From: Desulfoprunum benzoelyticum
Lineage (GTDB): Bacteria; Desulfobacterota; Desulfobulbia; Desulfobulbales; Desulfocapsaceae
Assembly: GCF_014201505.1 (NCBI RefSeq)
Contig: NZ_JACHEO010000002.1
Coordinates: 248,001-312,000, forward strand
Reading direction: 5' to 3'
DNA length: 64,000 nt
How positions within the stretch are numbered: position 1 is the stretch's first letter; each line of letters opens with the position of its first letter. Below the pieces are notes generated by a model. The model searched no databases, had not been told where the DNA came from, and saw only the letters and a list, made by a program, of their open reading frames with translations. Made by a program: the position numbers and the translations under genes. This document shows, piece after piece, positions 59,938 to 64,000 of this stretch.

Positions 59938-61950
59938 ATGAACGGTTCGATGATGGAGACAACGATGGAATTCACACGTGAGATTTACTGGAATGTCGGC
60001 CATGGCGCGGCTACCCTGGTGCCGATGTACCTGCTGGTAATCATCGCCCTGGCGGTACTGGTGTATGGTTTCCGGCAGCGGATGGCGGTATACCGGCAGG
60101 GCCTGCCGCTCGATCGCACCGACCAGCTGGGGGAGCGGGTGGTCGCGATGCTGAAGAATGTCCTGCTGCAGACGAAGGTCACGCGGGTCCTCTGGCCCGG
60201 CCTGCTGCACGGCCTGTTCTTCTGGGGCTTCTTCCTGCTGCTGATCGGTACGACCCTGATCGTCATCCAGGCCGATTTTACCGACCTGCTGTTCGATATC
60301 AAGTTCCTTACGGGCACCTTCTACAAGATCTTCTCGATCGTTCTCGATCTCGCCGGCCTGGTCGCCATCGTCATGCTCGGCGGGCTGCTGTTCCGACGCT
60401 ACGTCCTCAAACCGGAGGGGCTGATCACCAAGCCCGACGACGCGATCATGCACGGCCTGATGCTGACCATCCTGATCACCGGCTTCGTCATCGAAGGGGC
60501 GAGGATGGCGGTCACCGAAATGGGGACGCCGCTGGCCCCGTGGTCGCCGGTCGGCATGGCCTTTGCCGGTCTGCTGTCGGGGGCCGGGGAAGAGACCCTG
60601 CTGACGATTCACAAACTGACCTGGTGGTTCCACCTGCTGCTGGTCATGGTCTTTATCGGGCTGATCCCCTTCACCAAGTTCCGCCACATCCTGACCACCA
60701 GTGCCAACTACCTCTTCGCCGATCGCGGGCCCAAGGGCAAGCTGGTCAGCCTCGACCTCGAGAACGAGGCGTCCGAGACCTTCGGCGCCACCAGTCTCAA
60801 AGAGTTGACCTGGAAAGATATCTTCGATGCCGACGCCTGCACCCTGTGCAAGCGCTGCCAGGACCGCTGCCCGGCCTATGCCACCGGCAAGCCGCTGTCG
60901 CCGATGACGGTCGTCAACCAGATCGGCGAGGCGGCCTTCACCGCCCCCGACAGCCAGCTGATCGAGCTGATCGGCCGGGATGTGCTGTGGTCCTGCACGA
61001 CCTGCCGGGCCTGCCAGGAAATCTGTCCGGCAGCGATCGAGCATGTCGGCAAGATCGTCGAGCTGCGGCGGAGCATGGTGCTGATGGAGGGTGAATTCCC
61101 CGGCGACGAGGTCATGGCGGCGATGGAGGCCACCGAGGTCAACGGCAATCCGCTGGGCATCGGTTACGCCTCGCGCGGCGACTGGGCCGAGGGCCTGGGA
61201 GTCAAGACCGTCGGCGAGGACGGCGATGTCGACATCCTCTACTTCGTCGGCTGCTACGCCTCCTTCGACAAGCGTAACATCGCCGTCGCCCGCAGCTTCA
61301 TCAAGCTCTGCCAGGCAGCCGGGGTGAGGGTCGGGATCCTCGGCAAAGAAGAGAAATGCTGCGGCGAGCCGATGCGGAAGATGGGCAACGAGTACCTCTA
61401 CCAGACCCTGGCCACCGAGATGGTCGAGCTGATCAACGGCAGCGGGGTGAAGAAGGTCGTCACGACCTGCCCCCACTGCTACAACACCCTGGCCAAGGAC
61501 TACCGCGATATGGGGCTGGAGGTGGAGGTCGAGACCTATACCGTCTTCCTGCAGGGGCTGCTCAATGCCGGCCGGCTGAAGATTGAGGCTCAGGGCCTGA
61601 CCTGCACCTACCACGATTCCTGCTACCTCGGCCGCCACAACGATATCTACGACCCGCCGCGGGCCCTGATCCAGGCGGCCGGCGGCACGATCGTCGAGAT
61701 GACGAAGAACCGGGCCGAGGCCTTCTGCTGCAGCGCCGGCGGCGGCCGGATCATGGCCGAGGAGAAGCTCGGCGAGCGGATCAATATCCGCCGGGTGCAG
61801 ATGGCGACGGCCACCGGGGTCGGGGTGCTGGTGTCCAATTGCCCGTTCTGCCTGACGATGTTCGAAGACGGGGTCAAGGGAGCCGGTGTCGAAGAGTCGC
61901 TGCGCCCCCGGGATATTGCCGAGATTCTGGCGGAACGGATCGCGAAATAG
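59938..61950 (+). CDS. ETF:(methyl)menaquinone oxidoreductase-type membrane Fe-S protein
   Basis: A 670-residue protein. The N-terminal ~270 residues have about six membrane helices (LVPMYLLVIIALAVLVYGF, GLLHGLFFWGFFLLLIGT, LTWWFHLLLVMVFIGL) of a NarI-like cytochrome-b-type domain. Two [4Fe-4S] motifs follow (CTLCKRCQDRCPA and CTTCRACQEICPA), then two CCG domains of the HdrD/GlpC type (KCCGEPMRKMG with TTCPHC, and FCCSAGGGR with SNCPFC). Such proteins, encoded with etfBA, pass electrons from ETF to menaquinone in anaerobic fatty-acid oxidisers. The start is uncertain among 59938, 59950 and 59953. It is followed 65 bp later by etfB. Confidence 0.9.
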   Translation: MNGSMMETTMEFTREIYWNVGHGAATLVPMYLLVIIALAVLVYGFRQRMAVYRQGLPLDRTDQLGERVVAMLKNVLLQTKVTRVLWPGLLHGLFFWGFFLLLIGTTLIVIQADFTDLLFDIKFLTGTFYKIFSIVLDLAGLVAIVMLGGLLFRRYVLKPEGLITKPDDAIMHGLMLTILITGFVIEGARMAVTEMGTPLAPWSPVGMAFAGLLSGAGEETLLTIHKLTWWFHLLLVMVFIGLIPFTKFRHILTTSANYLFADRGPKGKLVSLDLENEASETFGATSLKELTWKDIFDADACTLCKRCQDRCPAYATGKPLSPMTVVNQIGEAAFTAPDSQLIELIGRDVLWSCTTCRACQEICPAAIEHVGKIVELRRSMVLMEGEFPGDEVMAAMEATEVNGNPLGIGYASRGDWAEGLGVKTVGEDGDVDILYFVGCYASFDKRNIAVARSFIKLCQAAGVRVGILGKEEKCCGEPMRKMGNEYLYQTLATEMVELINGSGVKKVVTTCPHCYNTLAKDYRDMGLEVEVETYTVFLQGLLNAGRLKIEAQGLTCTYHDSCYLGRHNDIYDPPRALIQAAGGTIVEMTKNRAEAFCCSAGGGRIMAEEKLGERINIRRVQMATATGVGVLVSNCPFCLTMFEDGVKGAGVEESLRPRDIAEILAERIAK

Positions 61951-62015
61951 GTTGCCGGCCGCTGCCGGCGACATCAAAAAAGGGAGCTGTCCCACGAAGA
62001 ACTGGAGGAGATACA

Positions 62016-62789
62016 ATGAAGATTCTGGTGTGCATCAAACAGGTTCCGGACATGGAATCGAAATTCAAAGTGGCGGCGAGCGGCAAGTGGTATGACACCG
62101 CCGATCTCGCCTGGCGGATGAACGAGTATGACGAGTATGCGGTCGAACAGGCGGTGCAGGTCAAGGAGCAGGTGGGGGATGCCGACCTGACCGTACTCTG
62201 CATCGGCGGCGAGCGGGTCAAAGAGACGATGAAGAAGGCGCTGGCGATGGGTTGCGATCGCGGGGTCCATGTCGCCGACGACAAGGCGGCGGAGAAGGAG
62301 CCCTTCGAGATTGCCGGGATCATCGCCGAGTTTGCCCGGGACAAGCAGTTCGATCTGATCTTTACCGGGATGCAGTCGCAGGATCGCGGCAGTGCCCAGG
62401 TTGGGGTGCTGACCGCGGAGATGCTGGGGATTCCGAGCATCTCGACGATTGTCCAGTTCGCCTACGCCGACGGCCGGATCGAGACCAGGCGTGAACTGGA
62501 AGGCGGGGTCAAATCGATCGTGAAGGCCGCGGCTCCGGCCCTGGTGACCTGCCAGCTCGGCCTCAATACCCCCCGTTATCCCACCCTTCCCAATATCATG
62601 AAGGCAAAGAAGAAGGAGCTGCTGTCGCTGCCCGTGGCCGACCTGTTGAAGGTCGATGCCCGCCAGGAGACGGGGAAGATGTACTTCCCGGTGAAGAAGG
62701 GCGGCGGACTGGTGCTGGAAGGAGAGATCGGGCAGCTGGTCGACCAGCTGATCCAGATACTGAAGGAAAAAACCGGCGTTCTGGCCTAG
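62016..62789 (+). CDS. etfB: Electron transfer flavoprotein beta subunit
   Basis: A 257-residue ETF beta subunit: MKILVCIKQVPDMESKFKV start, the segment WRMNEYDEYAVEQAVQVKEQ, DLIFTGMQSQDRGSAQVGVLTAEMLGIPS and TPRYPTLPNIMKAKKKEL are typical. The protein binds AMP and, with the alpha subunit, collects electrons from acyl-CoA dehydrogenases. It lies between the membrane oxidoreductase and etfA, with a GGAGGAG site before the ATG, in one operon under the MerR-type promoter. Confidence 0.96.
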   Translation: MKILVCIKQVPDMESKFKVAASGKWYDTADLAWRMNEYDEYAVEQAVQVKEQVGDADLTVLCIGGERVKETMKKALAMGCDRGVHVADDKAAEKEPFEIAGIIAEFARDKQFDLIFTGMQSQDRGSAQVGVLTAEMLGIPSISTIVQFAYADGRIETRRELEGGVKSIVKAAAPALVTCQLGLNTPRYPTLPNIMKAKKKELLSLPVADLLKVDARQETGKMYFPVKKGGGLVLEGEIGQLVDQLIQILKEKTGVLA

Positions 62790-62798
62790 GAGGGAACG

Positions 62799-63716
62799 AT
62801 GAAGATATTGCTTGTTGCGGAATACAGGGATGGCAAGCTGCTGGGCAGCGTCAACGAACTGATCGCCTTTGCGGCGAAGATGGGCGCCGACAGCGCGATG
62901 TTTGTCGTCGGCAGCGAGGCGGCGCTGCCGGCCTACGCCGGAAAACTCTATCTGGCCGATGCGTCGGCCTGCGGCGAGTTCAATCCGGATGTCCACAAGC
63001 AGCTGTTGCTTGATGTGGTGGCGAAGGAGCAGCCGGAGATGATCGCCTTCAGCCATTCGTCCTACGGCTGGGACCTGGCGCCGCGGCTGGCCTTCGCCCT
63101 GAAGGCGGCGCAGGTGTCGGAGGTCGTCGAGGTCGAAGACGGGGTGCTGGTGGTGCCGGCGTGCAACGCCAAACTGCGCCGTACCGTCGCCTCGAAGACC
63201 GGGCTGACGGTGGTGACCCTGCAGGCCGGGGCCTTCGGCCTGACCGAGGCGCCGTCCGGCAGCCCGACGGTCGAGAAGGTCGGCGTCGCCGGTGGCGGCA
63301 GGCTCGAATTCGGCGGCTATGAGGCAGCCGAGGCGGGCGGGGTCGATCTGACCAAGGCCGAGATCATCGTCAGCGCCGGCCGCGGCATCGGCAAGCCCGA
63401 GAACGTCGAGATGATCGCCGCCCTGGCCAAGGCGTTGAAGGGCGAATACGGGGCGAGCCGCCCGGTCGTCGACTCCGGCTGGGTCGAGCACAAGCGCCAG
63501 GTCGGGACCACCGGCCAGACGGTGACGCCGAAGCTCTATCTCGCCTGCGGCATCTCCGGGGCGATTCAGCACCTCGCCGGGATGAAGAAATCGGAGTTCA
63601 TCATTGCCGTCAATACCGACAAGGATGCGCCGATCGGCGATGTCGCCGACGTCCTGGTGGTCGCCGATCTCAAGCAGTTCGTGCCGCTGCTGACCGAGAA
63701 GATCAAGGCACTGTAA
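62799..63716 (+). CDS. etfA: Electron transfer flavoprotein alpha subunit
   Basis: A 305-residue alpha subunit. The FAD-binding C-terminal half has SAGRGIGKPENVEMI, then GASRPVVDSGWVEHKRQVG, the GTTGQTVTPKLYLACGISGAIQHLAG motif, and INTDKDAPIGDVADVLVV-like NTDKDAPIGDVADVLVVADL. It forms the heterodimer with EtfB and holds FAD. The order EMO-etfB-etfA, with a GGAGG site before the ATG, completes electron transfer from the acyl-CoA dehydrogenases to the quinone pool. Confidence 0.96.
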   Translation: MKILLVAEYRDGKLLGSVNELIAFAAKMGADSAMFVVGSEAALPAYAGKLYLADASACGEFNPDVHKQLLLDVVAKEQPEMIAFSHSSYGWDLAPRLAFALKAAQVSEVVEVEDGVLVVPACNAKLRRTVASKTGLTVVTLQAGAFGLTEAPSGSPTVEKVGVAGGGRLEFGGYEAAEAGGVDLTKAEIIVSAGRGIGKPENVEMIAALAKALKGEYGASRPVVDSGWVEHKRQVGTTGQTVTPKLYLACGISGAIQHLAGMKKSEFIIAVNTDKDAPIGDVADVLVVADLKQFVPLLTEKIKAL

Positions 63717-63726
63717 GGAGACCGGG

Positions 63727-64000
63727 ATGCTTGAAGAAATATTCGAGCGGCTGCCGGAGGTCTTCGTCCCTGGTGTCGTCGACGCCCCGGTCAGCTTTTA
63801 TTTCACCCTTGGGGAGACGAAGCGGACGGTTGTCGTCTCCCCCGATGCCTGCCGGGTCGAGACGGGAAAGACAGTCGAAAATGCCGACTGCGTCTGCAAG
63901 ACCAGCCCGGAATTCTTTCTGCGTATCTGGCAGGACGACTATCGGCCGGGGATGAAAGATTTTTTCTCAGGCACGATCAAGTCCAACAATCCTGGAGCAT
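63727..64000 (+). CDS. SCP2-sterol-binding-domain protein, 5' part
   Basis: The frame starts at ATG 63727 (AGGAGA site), 10 bp after etfA, and runs off the window. The visible ~91 residues (SFYFTLGETKRTVVVSPDAC, then ADCVCKTSPEFFLRI and WQDDYRPGMKDFFSGTIKSN) have the beta-strand and 'G.....GKIK.....' character of SCP2 domains, which bind acyl chains or other lipids. It is the fourth gene of the ETF operon and may carry an acyl group. The C-terminus is not seen. Confidence 0.75.
   Translation, partial: MLEEIFERLPEVFVPGVVDAPVSFYFTLGETKRTVVVSPDACRVETGKTVENADCVCKTSPEFFLRIWQDDYRPGMKDFFSGTIKSNNPGA

Overview
The window looks like a chromosomal segment of a high-GC, anaerobic, respiring deltaproteobacterium (Desulfobacterota; Desulfuromonadia- or Desulfobulbia-like). 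This is inferred from gene families, not from a marker gene. The pointers are a selenoprotein SelD, an ETF:menaquinone oxidoreductase-type Fe-S membrane protein next to etfBA, 2-hydroxyacyl-CoA-dehydratase-type (double-cubane) enzymes with an archerase, and a cysK-cysS gene fusion.

Bases 1-8,400 are housekeeping: the end of an ammonium transporter gene, glnB (PII), glnD, a GSI-alpha-type glutamine synthetase, a DciA-like DUF721 protein, and a 776-residue fusion of O-acetylserine sulfhydrylase with a cysteinyl-tRNA-synthetase-like domain that lacks both synthetase signature motifs. At 8,526 comes tRNA-Arg(TCT). A 42-bp copy of its 3' part lies 2.3 kb downstream and brackets a small island with one permease and degraded sequence. 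A nitroreductase, a macrodomain protein and tRNA-Ser(CGA) follow.

Bases 12,471-38,960 are accessory in character. A degenerate copy of the tRNA-Ser 3' end and its terminator at 38,962-39,050 suggests this 26.5-kb stretch may be, or have been, an island. It holds: (a) a minus-strand operon with an archerase, a double-cubane dehydratase-like protein, a DUF3798 binding protein and a sugar/nucleoside-type ABC importer; (b) a glycosyltransferase, a PP2C-like phosphatase, a FemAB-like protein and a deacetylase-like protein; (c) a second double-cubane protein behind a promoter and a potentially structured leader; (d) a pst-type phosphate importer with an unusual HAD protein in the place of phoU; (e) a selenium locus of yedF, yedE, a TusA-like gene, a DUF3343 gene, a ribokinase-fold gene, selD with an in-frame UGA, and a cysteine desulfurase gene.

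Bases 39,160-43,400 carry a lipoprotein, an NAD-dependent epimerase-like protein, a J-domain protein and long non-coding stretches. Bases 43,403-64,000 are a fatty-acid/acyl-CoA oxidation locus: acyl-CoA ligase, fused 3-hydroxyacyl-CoA dehydrogenase/enoyl-CoA hydratase, thiolase, acyl-CoA dehydrogenase, MBL hydrolase, dienoyl-CoA-reductase-like enzyme, thioesterase-like protein, second acyl-CoA dehydrogenase, ferredoxin-domain protein and a second ligase. A MerR regulator gene and a divergent operon (ETF:quinone oxidoreductase, etfB, etfA, SCP2-domain protein) follow. TTACGTAA-like sites at the promoters of both oxidation operons and of the regulator suggest one MerR regulon that links beta-oxidation to electron delivery into the quinone pool.
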